This document shows, piece after piece, positions 18,972-30,085 of a stretch of 64,000 nucleotides of DNA; the stretch's first letter is position 1; each line of letters begins with the position of its first letter. The position numbers were made by a program, and so were the translations under genes. Below the pieces are notes generated by a model. It was not told the DNA's origin and did no database searches. It was given only the letters and a program-made list of their open reading frames with translations. The stretch covers positions 275,001-339,000 of the forward strand of contig NZ_CP034437.1 in NCBI RefSeq assembly GCF_003952225.1, read 5' to 3'. Source of the stretch: Paenibacillus albus (lineage in GTDB: Bacteria > Bacillota > Bacilli > Paenibacillales > Paenibacillaceae).

Positions 18972-19481
18972 TTATTTATAGATGCTCTGAATGCTGACTG
19001 TCGTTCCATTACTGTCCTTAGTAAACTGCACCACGCAACTATAGGCTTCTGCAATTGTCCGCAGAGGCACATACACACGCCCCTTAATGAGCTCGGCTGG
19101 CTGTGAAATCTTTATGACTTGATTGCGTATATGGTCTGTGAATTTCTTCTCCCCGATCTTGATCGTGAATCCTGCGCGTCTCTCTCCCGGATAATCGTAG
19201 TCGACGGCGTCAATTTGCAGTGTTTTATCCCCAATCATGTACACCCCTTTTGATGCAACCGCGAATGGAAGGATACTCGGTACATAACCTGCCCAAAGCA
19301 TTAATCTTCCGTTGTCGATTCGGTAATCCTCCTGATGATCCAGTTTTACGATGTCGCCGCTTGGATACTCGATCGTGACCGGCACTACCTGATTTGCAGC
19401 TTGTGCCATGGGGATGCTGGAAGTGAAACAGGCTAGAGCTATAACCACGGCTGCACCTAAAGATTGATAACGTCGTTTCAA
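18972..19481 (-). CDS. Secreted stalk-domain-like protein
   Basis: About 169 residues from a TTG start: a basic N-terminus and signal peptide (KRRYQSLGAAVVIALACF, cleavage near AQA), then one stalk-like region whose end has RVYVPLRTIAEAYSC. The frame extends to a GTG at 19514, but the AGAAGGG site within that extension fits the TTG at 19481, which also makes the signal peptide start MKRR-like. No catalytic motif. It may be a small cell-wall or surface protein; function not known. Confidence 0.78.
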   Translation of the reverse strand: MKRRYQSLGAAVVIALACFTSSIPMAQAANQVVPVTIEYPSGDIVKLDHQEDYRIDNGRLMLWAGYVPSILPFAVASKGVYMIGDKTLQIDAVDYDYPGERRAGFTIKIGEKKFTDHIRNQVIKISQPAELIKGRVYVPLRTIAEAYSCVVQFTKDSNGTTVSIQSIYK

Positions 19482-19557
19482 GTAAGGTTCCGTCCCTTCT
19501 GATTGGCTTGTCACCTTGCTTGACGCAGTCTCTGTACAAAAGGTTTCAGTCCCATCA

Positions 19558-19611
19558 TAAAAAAAGCCCTTCAGTCGCGGCGATTTATGTCATCGCTGTC
19601 CTGAAGGGCTA
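19558..19611 (-). terminator. Terminator of the uvrBA operon
   Basis: On the minus strand AGCCCTTCAG pairs with CTGAAGGGCT across a loop of about 27 bases that contains a second small stem, followed by seven T. Placed about 12 bases after the uvrA stop. Confidence 0.85.
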
Positions 19612-19622
19612 TTATTTATGGT

Positions 19623-22511
19623 TTAGTTCTCGATGCCAGCAGCTGCAACGCTCTCTACTTCGCGCTGCTTCGCAATCGTACGTTCACGATCACGCTCGAG
19701 GACCGGCTTCAAGTAGCGACCTGTGTAAGATCCTTCTACTTTAACGACGGATTCAGGCGTGCCTGTTGCTACAATCATACCTCCACCGTTGCCACCCTCC
19801 GGTCCAAGATCGAGCAAATAGTCGGCCGTCTTGATGACATCGAGGTTATGCTCGATAACAAGCACAGACTCACCGGAGTCTACGAGTCGGTGAAGCACGA
19901 CGAGAAGGCGATCGATATCGTCAACGTGAAGACCTGTTGTCGGCTCGTCGAGGATGTAGAGCATCTTACCAGTGCTGCGGCGGTACAGCTCTGCCGCCAG
20001 CTTCACGCGCTGCGCTTCGCCGCCGGACAATGTTGTTGCAGGTTGGCCGAGGTTCATATAGCCGAGACCAACATCGAGCAGCGTCTGCAGCTTGCGATGG
20101 ATGCGCGGCACGTTGCGGAAGAACTCGCAAGCGTTCTCGATCGTCATCTCCAGCAGCTCCGCGATGCTCTTGCCTTTGTATTTCACATCAAGCGTCTCAC
20201 GGTTATAGCGTTTGCCCTTACAAATCTCGCAAGGCACATAGACATCCGGCAAGAAGTGCATCTCAATCTTAATGATGCCGTCTCCACGGCACGATTCACA
20301 GCGGCCGCCCTTCACATTGAAGCTGAAGCGGCCCTTCTTGTAGCCTCGTACCTTCGCTTCGTTCGTCGACGCATACAGATCGCGGATGTCGTCAAATACG
20401 CCGGTATACGTCGCCGGGTTCGAGCGCGGAGTACGCCCGATTGGTGATTGGTCGATATCAATGACCTTCTCGATATGCTCGAGTCCGCGGATCTCCTTAT
20501 GCTCACCAGGACGCAGCTTCGCTTTGTTCAAGTCGCGAGCAAGCGCCTTGTACAGAATCTCGTTCACGAGCGTCGACTTGCCGGAGCCGGAAACCCCCGT
20601 TACCGCTGTAAATACGCCAAGCGGAATCTTCGCATTCACGCCACGCAGGTTGTTCTCCTTCGCGCCGCGAACCTCCAGCCACTTGTCGCTCGTCTCGCGG
20701 CGCTTCAGCGGCACCGGAATGAACTTACGGCCGCTGAGGTAAGCGCCTGTGAGCGATTGCTCGTCCGCCATTACCTCTGCCGGTGTCCCCATGGAGACGA
20801 CTTGACCGCCGTGTACGCCGGCGCCTGGTCCGATATCAATGATATAGTCGGATGCGAGCATCGTGTCTTCGTCATGCTCGACGACAATCAGCGTATTGCC
20901 TAGGTCGCGCATATGCTCAAGTGTCTGAATGAGCTTATCGTTATCGCGCTGGTGCAAGCCGATGCTCGGTTCATCCAGAATGTACAGAACGCCCATCAAG
21001 CTCGAGCCGATCTGCGTCGCTAGACGAATTCGCTGCGCTTCACCGCCGGAGAGCGTACCCGCTGCACGGTTCAACGACAAATATTCCAAGCCGACGTTAA
21101 CCAAGAAGCCAAGACGGCTGTTGATTTCTTTCAGAATGAGATGAGCGATTAGACGCTCCTTCTCTGTCAGGTTCAGCCCATTGAAGAAACGCTCTGCTTC
21201 GCCGATGGAGAGGGACGTGACATGGGATATATTCTGGCTGCCGATTGTGACAGCAAGGCTTTCCTTACGCAGACGATGACCTTTACAGCCGCTGCAAGGC
21301 TTCGCGCTCATGTACTGCTCGATATGATCGCGGATGCCATCGGAGCCTGTTTCCCGGTAACGGCGCTCCAGATTGTTCACAATGCCTTCGAAAGGCACAT
21401 GCGCTTCCTTGGAATGGCCGAAGTCATTCTCGTAACGGAACCGGACTCGCTCGCCGCCCGTTCCATAGAGCAGCTTCTTCATATGCTCAGGAGTCAGCTC
21501 GCTAACCGGTACATTACGAGGAATGCCGTAATGGAGACATACCGATTCGAGGAACTGAGGATAGTAGTTCGATGTGCTGCCCGCCCACGCTTCAAAGGCA
21601 CCTTCTTCAATCGACTTCGAGCTGTCTGGAACGAGTAGATCCGGATCAACGATCATCTTCGCGCCGAGACCGTCGCAATCCGGGCAAGCGCCGTACGGAC
21701 TGTTGAATGAGAACATCCGCGGAGCCAATTCATCGATACTGAAGCCGCACACCGGGCATGCCAGGTTGGAGCTGAACAACAGCTCCTCCTTCTCCATTAC
21801 ATCGACGATGACTTGGCCGCCTGAAAGCTTCGTTGCAGTCTCCAGCGAGTCCGCAAGGCGACTGTGAATGTCGCTCTTCACGACGATCCGGTCTACGACA
21901 ACCTCGACATTATGCTTCTTATTCTTCTCCAGTTCAATCTTCTCGCTAAGCTCACGCAGCTCGCCGTTCACGCGGACACGCACGAAGCCCTGCTTCTGCA
22001 CATCAGCCAGCAGCTTCGTATGCTCGCCCTTCCGTCCTGAGACGATAGGCGCGAGAATTTGCAGCTTCGTCCGCTCCGGGTATTCCATAATCCGATCCAC
22101 CATCTGCTGAACCGTCTGGGATGTAATTGGCGTGCCGTGCTCCGGGCAGTGCGGCGTACCGACACGCGCGAACAACAGACGCAGGTAGTCATAAATCTCC
22201 GTTACCGTACCAACGGTAGAACGCGGGTTACGGCTTGTTGTCTTCTGGTCGATCGAAATCGCCGGCGACAAGCCATCGATGGAATCGACATCCGGCTTCT
22301 CCATCTGTCCGAGAAACTGACGCGCATAGGCGGAGAGCGATTCGACGTAACGGCGCTGTCCCTCTGCATAGATCGTGTCAAAAGCAAGCGACGACTTGCC
22401 CGAGCCGCTAAGCCCCGTCAGAACAACGAACTTATCACGCGGAATCGTCACATCGATGTTCTTCAAATTATGGGCTCGCGCCCCTTTAATGACGATTGAA
22501 TCATTAGCCAT
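19623..22511 (-). CDS. uvrA: Excinuclease ABC subunit A (UvrA)
   Basis: DNA damage recognition ATPase of nucleotide excision repair. 962 residues, the usual length. Two ABC ATPase halves: first Walker [10 protein letters not shown] near 32-40, second GVSGSGKST near 640; zinc-binding modules CPVCG...CPDC near 255-285 and CESC...CEIC near 735-765; ABC signatures [12 protein letters not shown] and [12 protein letters not shown]. The ATG has AGGAGG about eight bases upstream. It starts 54 bases after the uvrB stop and very likely shares the uvrB promoter and SOS control. Confidence 0.98.
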   Translation of the reverse strand: MANDSIVIKGARAHNLKNIDVTIPRDKFVVLTGLSGSGKSSLAFDTIYAEGQRRYVESLSAYARQFLGQMEKPDVDSIDGLSPAISIDQKTTSRNPRSTVGTVTEIYDYLRLLFARVGTPHCPEHGTPITSQTVQQMVDRIMEYPERTKLQILAPIVSGRKGEHTKLLADVQKQGFVRVRVNGELRELSEKIELEKNKKHNVEVVVDRIVVKSDIHSRLADSLETATKLSGGQVIVDVMEKEELLFSSNLACPVCGFSIDELAPRMFSFNSPYGACPDCDGLGAKMIVDPDLLVPDSSKSIEEGAFEAWAGSTSNYYPQFLESVCLHYGIPRNVPVSELTPEHMKKLLYGTGGERVRFRYENDFGHSKEAHVPFEGIVNNLERRYRETGSDGIRDHIEQYMSAKPCSGCKGHRLRKESLAVTIGSQNISHVTSLSIGEAERFFNGLNLTEKERLIAHLILKEINSRLGFLVNVGLEYLSLNRAAGTLSGGEAQRIRLATQIGSSLMGVLYILDEPSIGLHQRDNDKLIQTLEHMRDLGNTLIVVEHDEDTMLASDYIIDIGPGAGVHGGQVVSMGTPAEVMADEQSLTGAYLSGRKFIPVPLKRRETSDKWLEVRGAKENNLRGVNAKIPLGVFTAVTGVSGSGKSTLVNEILYKALARDLNKAKLRPGEHKEIRGLEHIEKVIDIDQSPIGRTPRSNPATYTGVFDDIRDLYASTNEAKVRGYKKGRFSFNVKGGRCESCRGDGIIKIEMHFLPDVYVPCEICKGKRYNRETLDVKYKGKSIAELLEMTIENACEFFRNVPRIHRKLQTLLDVGLGYMNLGQPATTLSGGEAQRVKLAAELYRRSTGKMLYILDEPTTGLHVDDIDRLLVVLHRLVDSGESVLVIEHNLDVIKTADYLLDLGPEGGNGGGMIVATGTPESVVKVEGSYTGRYLKPVLERDRERTIAKQREVESVAAAGIEN

Positions 22512-22565
22512 TTATTTAATCCTCCTAAAGGAAACTTCATGTGCATGAGATCTATATCTACTCGG

Positions 22566-24569
22566 CTACATCCCGAGTTCAGCTTTCAGCTCAAGCAGCG
22601 CGTCGCGCAGCTCCGCGGCCCGTTCGAATTGCAAGCCCTTCGCCGCTTCTTTCATCTCCGCTTCCAAGCGCTGCACCAGCGACTGGCGTTCCTTCTTCGA
22701 CATCTTCTCGACGCCAACGCCTGTGAGGTAATCACTCTTCTGCTCGGCAACCTTGGTCGCCTCAATAACGTCGTGTACTTTCTTGCGAATCGTCTGCGGG
22801 GTAATGCCATGCTCATCATTATAAGCAGTTTGAATGGAGCGACGGCGCTCAGTCTCGCTCATCGCCTTCTCCATTGAATCCGTAATCTTATCCGCGTACA
22901 TAATAACGCGGCCCTCGGAGTTACGCGCGGCACGGCCCATCGTTTGAATGAGCGACCGTTCGGAACGAAGGAACCCTTCCTTATCCGCATCGAGAATCGC
23001 TACTAGCGAAACCTCTGGCAAGTCGAGTCCTTCCCGCAGCAAGTTAATGCCGACAAGGACATGGAATACGCCCATCCGCAGGTCACGCAATATCGCAAGG
23101 CGCTCCAGCGTCTTAATGTCCGAGTGCAAATAACGAACCTTTATTCCGACATCCTTCAAATAATCCGTAAGGTCCTCTGACATCTTCTTCGTCAGCGTCG
23201 TCACCAGCACGCGCTCATCCTTAGCGATCCGATCGCGGATCTCGACAAGCAAATCATCGATCTGCCCTTTCGTCTTGCGCACCTCAATGATGGGGTCAAC
23301 CAAACCTGTCGGACGAATAATCTGCTCTACCATCGTCGGACAGTGCTCCAACTCATAAGGACCCGGCGTTGCCGATACATAGACGACCTGCTTCACTTTG
23401 CCTTCGAACTCCTCGAAGCGAAGCGGCCGATTGTCCATCGCAGACGGCAGACGGAAGCCGTGCTCTACGAGCACTTCCTTGCGCGCACGGTCACCGTTAT
23501 ACATCGCCCGAATCTGCGGAATGGTTACGTGAGACTCGTCGATGACGATCAGCATATCATCAGGGAAATAGTCCATCAGCGTATAAGGCGTCGCGCCACG
23601 CTCACGGAAGGTCAGCGGTCCCGAGTAGTTCTCAATGCCGCTGCAGAAGCCCATTTCCGCCATCATTTCCAGATCGTAACGCGTCCGCTGTTCCAGACGC
23701 TGTGCCTCGAGCAGCTTGCCTTGTTCATGCAGTTCTGCCAACCGTTCTTCCAGTTCGGCTTCAATGTGCTTAAGCGCTACCTTCATCGTGTCTTCATGCG
23801 TAACGAAGTGAGAAGCCGGGAAGATCGCAACATGATCGCGTTCGCCGACGATCTCGCCGGTCAGCACATCGATCTCCGTAATCCGTTCAATCTCATCGCC
23901 GAACAGCTCGACACGCATCGCCCGCTCGTTATTGGCAACCGGGAAGATCTCGATAATGTCGCCGCGTACGCGGAACGTTCCCCGAATGAAGTTAATATCA
24001 TTGCGCTGGTACTGGATATCGACAAGCTTATGAAGAATTTCGTCCCGCGACTTCTCCATTCCGACCCTTAAGCTCAGCACGAGCTTGCCGTACTCCATTG
24101 GAGATCCGAGGCCGTAGATGCAGGATACGCTCGCCACGATAATGACGTCCCGACGCTCGAACAAAGAGCTCGTCGCCGAGTGGCGCAGCTTATCGATCTC
24201 ATCATTGATGCTCGAATCTTTCTCGATAAATGTATCTGAGGACGGGATGTAGGCTTCCGGCTGATAATAATCATAATAGCTGACGAAATATGAAACCGCG
24301 TTGTCCGGGAAAAACTCCTTGAACTCGCTGCACAGCTGCGCGGCAAGCGTCTTGTTATGCGCAATAACGAGCGTCGGCCGATTCAGCTTCTGAATGGTGT
24401 TCGCAATCGTATAGGTCTTCCCTGTTCCGGTTGCGCCAAGCAGCGTCTGATGCCGAACCCCCGCCTCGATGCCCTCTATAAGCTGACCAATGGCCTTTGG
24501 CTGATCGCCCTGCGGCGTATATTCTGACTTCAGCTCGAAGAGCTTGCCGCCGCTTTGTTGCTCATTCAT
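22566..24569 (-). CDS. uvrB: Excinuclease ABC subunit B (UvrB)
   Basis: Helicase-like damage-verification subunit of nucleotide excision repair. 667 residues with Walker A GATGTGKT (about 45), the beta-hairpin region [12 protein letters not shown] (about 100), helicase motifs ([26 protein letters not shown]) and a C-terminal UVR motif ([22 protein letters not shown] in part) that binds UvrC/UvrA. ATG at 24569 with TAGGAAA upstream. First gene of the uvrB-uvrA operon with its own promoter and SOS-like box. Confidence 0.98.
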   Translation of the reverse strand: MNEQQSGGKLFELKSEYTPQGDQPKAIGQLIEGIEAGVRHQTLLGATGTGKTYTIANTIQKLNRPTLVIAHNKTLAAQLCSEFKEFFPDNAVSYFVSYYDYYQPEAYIPSSDTFIEKDSSINDEIDKLRHSATSSLFERRDVIIVASVSCIYGLGSPMEYGKLVLSLRVGMEKSRDEILHKLVDIQYQRNDINFIRGTFRVRGDIIEIFPVANNERAMRVELFGDEIERITEIDVLTGEIVGERDHVAIFPASHFVTHEDTMKVALKHIEAELEERLAELHEQGKLLEAQRLEQRTRYDLEMMAEMGFCSGIENYSGPLTFRERGATPYTLMDYFPDDMLIVIDESHVTIPQIRAMYNGDRARKEVLVEHGFRLPSAMDNRPLRFEEFEGKVKQVVYVSATPGPYELEHCPTMVEQIIRPTGLVDPIIEVRKTKGQIDDLLVEIRDRIAKDERVLVTTLTKKMSEDLTDYLKDVGIKVRYLHSDIKTLERLAILRDLRMGVFHVLVGINLLREGLDLPEVSLVAILDADKEGFLRSERSLIQTMGRAARNSEGRVIMYADKITDSMEKAMSETERRRSIQTAYNDEHGITPQTIRKKVHDVIEATKVAEQKSDYLTGVGVEKMSKKERQSLVQRLEAEMKEAAKGLQFERAAELRDALLELKAELGM

Positions 24570-24684
24570 CGTTTCCTACACCCCAATCCTACGTCTTCTA
24601 TGAATCAGTTCTATTAAATGTATGCCCAATATACGCGTAAAAAATAGATTGTCCTTGCAAATTATATCTTCCCTCAACACATAA

Positions 24685-24696
24685 GAATATGTGTTC
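24685..24696 (-). promoter_or_regulatory. SOS (LexA/DinR) box-like operator of uvrB
   Basis: Minus strand GAACACATATTC against the Bacillus DinR consensus GAAC-N4-GTTC: one mismatch in the half sites. It sits just downstream of the -10 of the uvrB promoter, a repressing position. Confidence 0.65.
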
Positions 24697-24709
24697 CCAT
24701 AATGTATTT

Positions 24710-24738
24710 ATTATACCGATTCAGAGCAGTCGATGCAA
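24710..24738 (-). promoter_or_regulatory. uvrB promoter
   Basis: Minus strand TTGCAT (24733-24738), 17-base spacer and TATAAT (24710-24715), about 140 bases upstream of the uvrB ATG. Confidence 0.7.
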
Positions 24739-24771
24739 TGAAAGGTTATCGCTTCTTGTCCCGAATTACAC

Positions 24772-24821
24772 AAAAAAAACACCCCAGGTCCGTAAGCCGC
24801 GCTGCGGCCCCTGGGATGTTT
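24772..24821 (-). terminator. Terminator of the minJ-like gene
   Basis: AAACA-CCCAGG / CCTGGG-TGTTT arms with an inner GC-rich loop; eight T on the minus strand. It separates the gene from uvrB. Confidence 0.85.
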
Positions 24822-24841
24822 CATCCATTAACTCCATAAAT

Positions 24842-26152
24842 TTATAACGGCGTTGTTGTTGTCGTCGAAACGCCTGCTTGCCTGGATTTCGAAGCGTGCT
24901 TCTGCCGAAGCAGATCGAAGAGCGATGCCGGCGATGCCACAGCATACACATCTGCCTTATCATCTGGAGATAGCACGACGCCAAGCTGATGATGCTCCCC
25001 TGCGTAACGCGCCCGCTGAACAAACTTGATCTGCCCTTCGTGATTCAGCACCTCAAGCTTGCAGAAAGCGGAATTGACGTGCAGCGCTGCGTACAGCTCT
25101 TCTTTCGTACGAACTTTAACGCCATTGACTTTATGCAGAATTTCACCTGTCTGTATGCCCATCGCTTCAGCTGGAGTACCCGGAATAACCGCGAGCACGC
25201 GCAAGCCTTCATCTGTATGCACATAATACGGCGAGCTTGATTCCTCCGTAAAATAACTGATCGCAACGAGCGCCTCATGCAGCAGCAGCGCGCCGAGCGC
25301 AGCCGCCAAAGTAAGCGGCGTCCAGAACGAAGCGAGCACGGCGATAATGCCTACGCCGAGGCCATAGATCAGCAGCCCTTTCGAGGCGCTGCGCGCTTTC
25401 GCCGCTGGCAGCAGGCTGCGCGTTAATTCGCTGAAGCCGATCATCATCGGGAATCCGATCATCGTGAGTCCGCTGCTCCAGTTCACGCCGCTGTCCAGCA
25501 GCATCGACCACGGCAGCGACAAATCCGTGCCGCTTCCCGCAGCAGCAGGCACCAGCATCAGCATCGGAACCGGCCAGTAACCTTGCAGCGTATAGCCGCC
25601 GACGATTTTGCCGCGTTTGCCTTCCAAGAAAAGCGGGGTCGCGAAGCGATCTCCCTGCCAACGTACGAGCAGCGCTTCCGCCAAATGCATGAGCGCGACG
25701 AGAACGAGCAAACCTGGAATATCGAGGGCTGCCAATGAAACAGCCGCAGAACCTAGCCAATCCGTCCGGTCAGCCAGCGGCGTCCAGCCAATAATCCACT
25801 GCAGCACGCCGAGCAAGCCTACGCTATACGCAAAGCACAAGTATCGCACACGCACGATAACGAGCACCGCCGCCGTGCCCCACATCCACAATACCGCTTC
25901 TCCCGTTATCGTTACACCGAGAAACAATCCGGCAAGGGACATCACGACTCCGACCGCAAGACCTGCCAGCATTGTACGGATCAGTTGATTCGGCCAAGCG
26001 CGGAGCCTCACGCTGAACAGCTTCCGTTCCAGCCTCGTTTGACGCATATATTGAAGCATGATGAGCAGCACAGCAACATAATAGAACGGGGAAAGCAAAA
26101 GTCCGGCCGCCGCCGACCCTGCCAGGCGAAGTAATTGTATTGCTGCTTCCAA
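24842..26152 (-). CDS. minJ: Polytopic membrane protein with C-terminal PDZ domain, MinJ-like
   Basis: 436 residues. Seven or eight hydrophobic segments fill the first ~300 residues, then a PDZ domain (about 310-395; LRVLAVIPGTPAEAMGIQTGEILHKVNG in pieces). In B. subtilis a multi-pass PDZ protein at this site between ctpB and uvrB is MinJ, which links DivIVA to MinD at the division site. Identity rests on domain plan and conserved neighbourhood. The start is a TTG with GAGGGAG about nine bases upstream. The C-terminus ends in a run of Thr residues. Confidence 0.8.
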   Translation of the reverse strand: MEAAIQLLRLAGSAAAGLLLSPFYYVAVLLIMLQYMRQTRLERKLFSVRLRAWPNQLIRTMLAGLAVGVVMSLAGLFLGVTITGEAVLWMWGTAAVLVIVRVRYLCFAYSVGLLGVLQWIIGWTPLADRTDWLGSAAVSLAALDIPGLLVLVALMHLAEALLVRWQGDRFATPLFLEGKRGKIVGGYTLQGYWPVPMLMLVPAAAGSGTDLSLPWSMLLDSGVNWSSGLTMIGFPMMIGFSELTRSLLPAAKARSASKGLLIYGLGVGIIAVLASFWTPLTLAAALGALLLHEALVAISYFTEESSSPYYVHTDEGLRVLAVIPGTPAEAMGIQTGEILHKVNGVKVRTKEELYAALHVNSAFCKLEVLNHEGQIKFVQRARYAGEHHQLGVVLSPDDKADVYAVASPASLFDLLRQKHASKSRQAGVSTTTTTPL

Positions 26153-26271
26153 CGCTTATCACTCCCTCAAGTGTAAACGGCTGTCGCCGTCCTCTGACGG
26201 CAAAGCTACCGTTTCACAGTGAAATATAAGATCCGTATAAGGTGAAACTTATGCTTTCTTATATTTTAGAA

Positions 26272-26313
26272 TAAAAAAAGAAGGCTGCTCCTTTTCACCG
26301 GAGCTAACCTTCT
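26272..26313 (-). terminator. Terminator of ctpB
   Basis: AGAAGG-CTCC / GGAG-CCTTCT hairpin with internal bulges, followed on the minus strand by seven T; about 38 bases past the ctpB stop. Confidence 0.8.
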
Positions 26314-26350
26314 CTATTCGACACCGAACCCGCAATCTCCTGCAAACCCT

Positions 26351-27820
26351 TTAATTGGCTACACGGAGCTTCTGTTCCAGGACGTTAACCGCCTTTTGCA
26401 GCTGCGTATCGCTCGCTTCATCGCGAACCTTCTGAACGAGCAGCTCTTCCAGCTTCTCTGCCGTCGCTTTATCGGTAAATCCGGTCACGGGCAGACCTGC
26501 TTTCTGTTGAAAAGCTTGTACGCTCTGCTGCGTAACTTTGCTGTAATAGCCGTCCTTACGATCCACCTTGTACCCGAGACCTGAGAGCATAATTTGCAGG
26601 CTCTTTGTATTCTCGTCGATCGTATCCGGCGCAAGCGTCTTCGTCTTATCCAGACGCGCGACCGTATAATAATCCGGCGGAAGCACTTCAACGTCCGGCT
26701 TCAGCCCTTTCTCATGCACCCAATTGCCAAGCGGAGTCAGCCACTTCGCAATCGTCATCTTTACCAAGCTGCCGTCTGTGAGCACTTTGTCATAGCTCAC
26801 TTGAACCGTTCCTTTACCAAAGGACGTCTCTCCGACGAGCACTGCATGCGCTTCTTCCTTCAGCGCGCCTGCGAGCACTTCCGATGCGCTTGCACTGCCT
26901 TTGTTCATCAGCACCGCAACCGGATAGCTTTTCCCTGTTCCACTCGATACCGTCTTCTCGCGGTGTCCGGTCTTATCCTCGACCTGCACGATTGGCTCGC
27001 CCTTCGGTACAAACGGCTGCGCAACGGATACGACGACCGGCAGCACACCGCCGGGATTACCACGCACATCGATGATGAGCCCTTTCATATGCTGCTTCTC
27101 GAGCTTGGCCAGCTCATCTGCAAAACGGTCACCCGTATTGAGCGAGAATTGGCGAATCTCAATGATGCCGATCCCATCGCTCCGCAGATGCGCATAGACC
27201 GTCTCGTAATCGATATCATCCCGCACGATCGTCAGCTGCAGCGGCTGTGCATGCCCTGCTCGCTCGATGACGAGCTTGACCTTCGAACCCTTCGGTCCAC
27301 GAATCTTCGATACCGCATCATTCAGCGTTAAACCGTCGAGCGACACCCCGTTCACGGAGCGCAGCACATCGTTCGGCAGTACACCTGCCCGCTCCGCCGG
27401 GGATCCTTTAATCGCAGATTCGACGGTGATTTTGCCATTCTTCAGCTGAACTCCCGCACCAATTCCGGTGAACGAGCCTTCAATCGACTCCGAGAAATGC
27501 TGCGCAACTTCTTTCTTCATATAAACCGAATAGGGATCGCCGAGCGCCTCCATCATCCCGTTCACAGCACCGTCAAGCACCTTCGTCCGATCCACTTCGC
27601 GAAAATATTTGTTCTCAATTAATCCAAGAACCGTGTTTAGTTTCTGGAGCTCCTTCGTGTTTAACCCGCTGTTACTCATGGACGATTCCGATGACGCTGC
27701 ACCGGCTGTACGACTGCTCTCGATTCCGATGAATTGATCGGCAACCGTCAAGGTTACTAGCGTTGAAGCCGCCATCGTGAGCAAGATAAACGCCGCCACT
27801 GTCCGTCCTTTGAACTGCAC
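26351..27820 (-). CDS. ctpB: S41 carboxyl-terminal processing protease, CtpB type
   Basis: About 489 residues from a GTG start: one N-terminal transmembrane segment (AAFILLTMAASTLVTL), a PDZ domain (about 95-180), the S41 protease core with the catalytic Ser in NKGSASASEV and Lys in SFGKGTVQ, and a C-terminal peptidoglycan-binding repeat (LQIMLSGLGYKVD, VQAFQQKAGLPVTG). CtpB processes SpoIVFA during sporulation in B. subtilis; other members trim surface proteins. The frame extends to 27919, but AAAGGGG fits the GTG at 27820 and gives a short cytoplasmic tail before the membrane segment. Located with minJ and ftsEX as in Bacillus. Confidence 0.93.
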   Translation of the reverse strand: MQFKGRTVAAFILLTMAASTLVTLTVADQFIGIESSRTAGAASSESSMSNSGLNTKELQKLNTVLGLIENKYFREVDRTKVLDGAVNGMMEALGDPYSVYMKKEVAQHFSESIEGSFTGIGAGVQLKNGKITVESAIKGSPAERAGVLPNDVLRSVNGVSLDGLTLNDAVSKIRGPKGSKVKLVIERAGHAQPLQLTIVRDDIDYETVYAHLRSDGIGIIEIRQFSLNTGDRFADELAKLEKQHMKGLIIDVRGNPGGVLPVVVSVAQPFVPKGEPIVQVEDKTGHREKTVSSGTGKSYPVAVLMNKGSASASEVLAGALKEEAHAVLVGETSFGKGTVQVSYDKVLTDGSLVKMTIAKWLTPLGNWVHEKGLKPDVEVLPPDYYTVARLDKTKTLAPDTIDENTKSLQIMLSGLGYKVDRKDGYYSKVTQQSVQAFQQKAGLPVTGFTDKATAEKLEELLVQKVRDEASDTQLQKAVNVLEQKLRVAN

Positions 27821-27970
27821 ATGAACACCCCTTTCTGCCACTGCATGCTCTTCTAAGAGCGGAACATCTTCCCTAGTATACGACAAGCCGTACCCAATTA
27901 TTTGCATTAGGTACGGCATTGTCTAATTGGATTGAGCAGCTGTCCGCACGGACATGCTCGCCTCCGTTAT

Positions 27971-29167
27971 TTATTTCAGAAAAGGCGCCGGATTGACTGC
28001 TTCCTCATTCTTGCGCACTTCGAAATGCAAGTGGTTGCCTGTCGAGTTGCCCGTGCTTCCAACCTCAGCAATCTTTTGGCCTCGTTTAACGGACTGACCT
28101 TTCTCCACCATAATACCGCCGTTGCGAATATGACCATAGATGGTCCATAAGCCGCCGCCGTGATCAATGATGACGCAGTTGCCGTACTCGCCCATCCACT
28201 GTGCCACAAGAACGATACCTGATTCCGCCGCATAGATGGACGTCCCTTTAGGAGCGGCCATATCCATTCCGGTGTGCAGCTTCCGTTTGCCCGAGATCGG
28301 GTGAATCCGGTAACCGAACGGCGAGGATAGATGCCAGCTCGCCTGTAGAGGCATGCCTAGCTTGCCGCCTGTGTAGTACACTTTGATTTTGCGCTTCTGC
28401 GACTCAAGCTCCGATACTTTCTTTGCCAGCTTAATGAGCATTTCTTCCTGGTCGTCGCTGATTTCTTCAAGCTCTTCCGCCTGCTCGCTATACTTCTGTA
28501 CCATGACTTCCTTCTCGTTCTCTTTTTCCTTCAAGAGGTCGTGATAGTCTGCCAACTTGCCGTACATCTGTTTTACTTCGCCAAGCGATTTCTCGATTTC
28601 CTTCTTCTTGGCTTCAATTGTCGCTTTATCCTTCTTGTGATTCTCCAGAATGTCCTGATCCTGGCTAAGAATCGATCGCAGCGAATCCATCCGGTCGATG
28701 AAATCGCCAAAGCTAGTCGCACTGAGCAGCACGTCCAAGTAGGAAACCATGCCGTTTGTGTACATGAGACGAATACGCGACTTGAGCAGCTTGTCCCGCG
28801 TATTCAATCGTTTCTCGGCAGCCTCTAAATCCGTCCCGGCCTGCTGAAGATTCGATTCTGTCGTATCAATCTGCGTTTGCACATTCGAGAGCTGCGTACT
28901 CACATCATTTATCTGCTGCAGAACCTCATTGACCGACTTCGCCGTCTTCGCTTTCATCGAAAGCACATATTCTTTATCCTTAGCCGCCTGATTGCGGTTA
29001 TGGGTTGCAGCGCTCATTTCTTTACGAACTTCTGCAAGCTCCTTGTTGATCTTATCGACCTGCGAGGCTGCTTCTCCTTGATAAGGCTGGAAGATTAATC
29101 CAGCTAAAACGATGACAACTAGGAAAATAAGTCCTTTCCTCACGCTTGCATTCACGCTCACCGTCAC
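27971..29167 (-). CDS. Coiled-coil M23 peptidoglycan hydrolase (EnvC/murein hydrolase activator-like)
   Basis: 398 residues: signal peptide (KGLIFLVVIVLAGLIF), a long coiled coil (about 35-265, rich in Glu/Lys/Gln) and a C-terminal M23 domain with the metal ligands H-x3-D in LHTGMDMA and the HLHFEV motif, both intact, so it is probably an active endopeptidase or activator. This plan and the position directly after ftsX match the periplasmic hydrolases driven by FtsEX. The first codon is a GTG that overlaps the ftsX stop region; GTG codons at 29161 or 29155 are alternatives, with an AGGTG site nearby. Confidence 0.92.
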   Translation of the reverse strand: MTVSVNASVRKGLIFLVVIVLAGLIFQPYQGEAASQVDKINKELAEVRKEMSAATHNRNQAAKDKEYVLSMKAKTAKSVNEVLQQINDVSTQLSNVQTQIDTTESNLQQAGTDLEAAEKRLNTRDKLLKSRIRLMYTNGMVSYLDVLLSATSFGDFIDRMDSLRSILSQDQDILENHKKDKATIEAKKKEIEKSLGEVKQMYGKLADYHDLLKEKENEKEVMVQKYSEQAEELEEISDDQEEMLIKLAKKVSELESQKRKIKVYYTGGKLGMPLQASWHLSSPFGYRIHPISGKRKLHTGMDMAAPKGTSIYAAESGIVLVAQWMGEYGNCVIIDHGGGLWTIYGHIRNGGIMVEKGQSVKRGQKIAEVGSTGNSTGNHLHFEVRKNEEAVNPAPFLK

Positions 29168-30085
29168 CTACACTTTCAAAAATTTGCGCACAGACAATGT
29201 GCTGCCCCAAATGCCGATCAATGTACCCAAGCCTAGAATGAGCAAGGAAACATAGAAGCCCGCTTCCCTCAGCGTCACGAGCTTGATCATCATCAGGCCG
29301 AGCTCAAACTGGGAGACTTCCACAAGACGAGAATAGCCGTATAACAGGATCGCTATTGTTAATAAGGAACCTGTCAGTCCAATCAGTGCACCTTCAATAA
29401 AGAACGGCCACCGAATAAAGTTGTTTGTCGCACCTACCAGCTTCATAATGCCAATCTCACGACGTCTTGCAAGGATCGTCATCTTGATCGTATTGGAGAT
29501 GAGGAACATTGCGGTGAGTCCAAGTCCCGCTACAATAACAAGTCCGATATTACGGACGGCATTCGTAATCTTGAACAGTGTCTCAACTGTGCCTTTGCCG
29601 TACTTGACGCTCGTGATCGGCTTCGTTTCGTCTGCTTTGCTGATCGCATCAATCTGCTTCGCCGCGAAAGCAATCTTCTGCGGCTCGAATACTTCAACCG
29701 TGAACGAGTCCGGCAGCGGGTTGTTCGTCTTATCATAGCCTTCCAGCAGCTCGGCGCCGTCGTCACCTATGTTCTTACGAAGCAGTTCAAGCCCTTGATC
29801 CTTGGAGACGAATTCGACGCTCTTCACTTCCGGAATGTTGCCGATCGCGTTCTTAAGCTCATTAATCTTCGTCTGCTCGGTGTTCAGCTGCAGGTATACT
29901 CGTATTTCAACCTGGCTCTCAATTTGGTTCGCCAAGTTGTTGACGTTCAGTGCAAGCAGTAGAAATACGCCTAAAATAAAGAGGGAGATGACGATTGAAC
30001 TGACCGATGCGAATGTCATCCATCCGTTACGCACCACATTCTTGAGCCCTTCTCGCAAGTGGCGGATCACGGTACTAACTTTCAT
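29168..30085 (-). CDS. ftsX: Cell division ABC transporter permease FtsX
   Basis: 305 residues with one N-terminal transmembrane helix (about 22-44), an extracellular domain of about 120 residues, and three C-terminal helices, the FtsX plan. With FtsE it transmits ATP hydrolysis to a cell-wall hydrolase, probably the next gene's product. ATG with GAGAGGAG upstream; overlaps ftsE by 11 bases, so coupled. Confidence 0.95.
   Translation of the reverse strand: MKVSTVIRHLREGLKNVVRNGWMTFASVSSIVISLFILGVFLLLALNVNNLANQIESQVEIRVYLQLNTEQTKINELKNAIGNIPEVKSVEFVSKDQGLELLRKNIGDDGAELLEGYDKTNNPLPDSFTVEVFEPQKIAFAAKQIDAISKADETKPITSVKYGKGTVETLFKITNAVRNIGLVIVAGLGLTAMFLISNTIKMTILARRREIGIMKLVGATNNFIRWPFFIEGALIGLTGSLLTIAILLYGYSRLVEVSQFELGLMMIKLVTLREAGFYVSLLILGLGTLIGIWGSTLSVRKFLKV

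Noticed and set aside
26212-26224. Palindrome TTTCACAGTGAAA upstream of the minJ-like gene
   Set aside because: Only six-base arms and no clear promoter beside it; too weak to call an operator.
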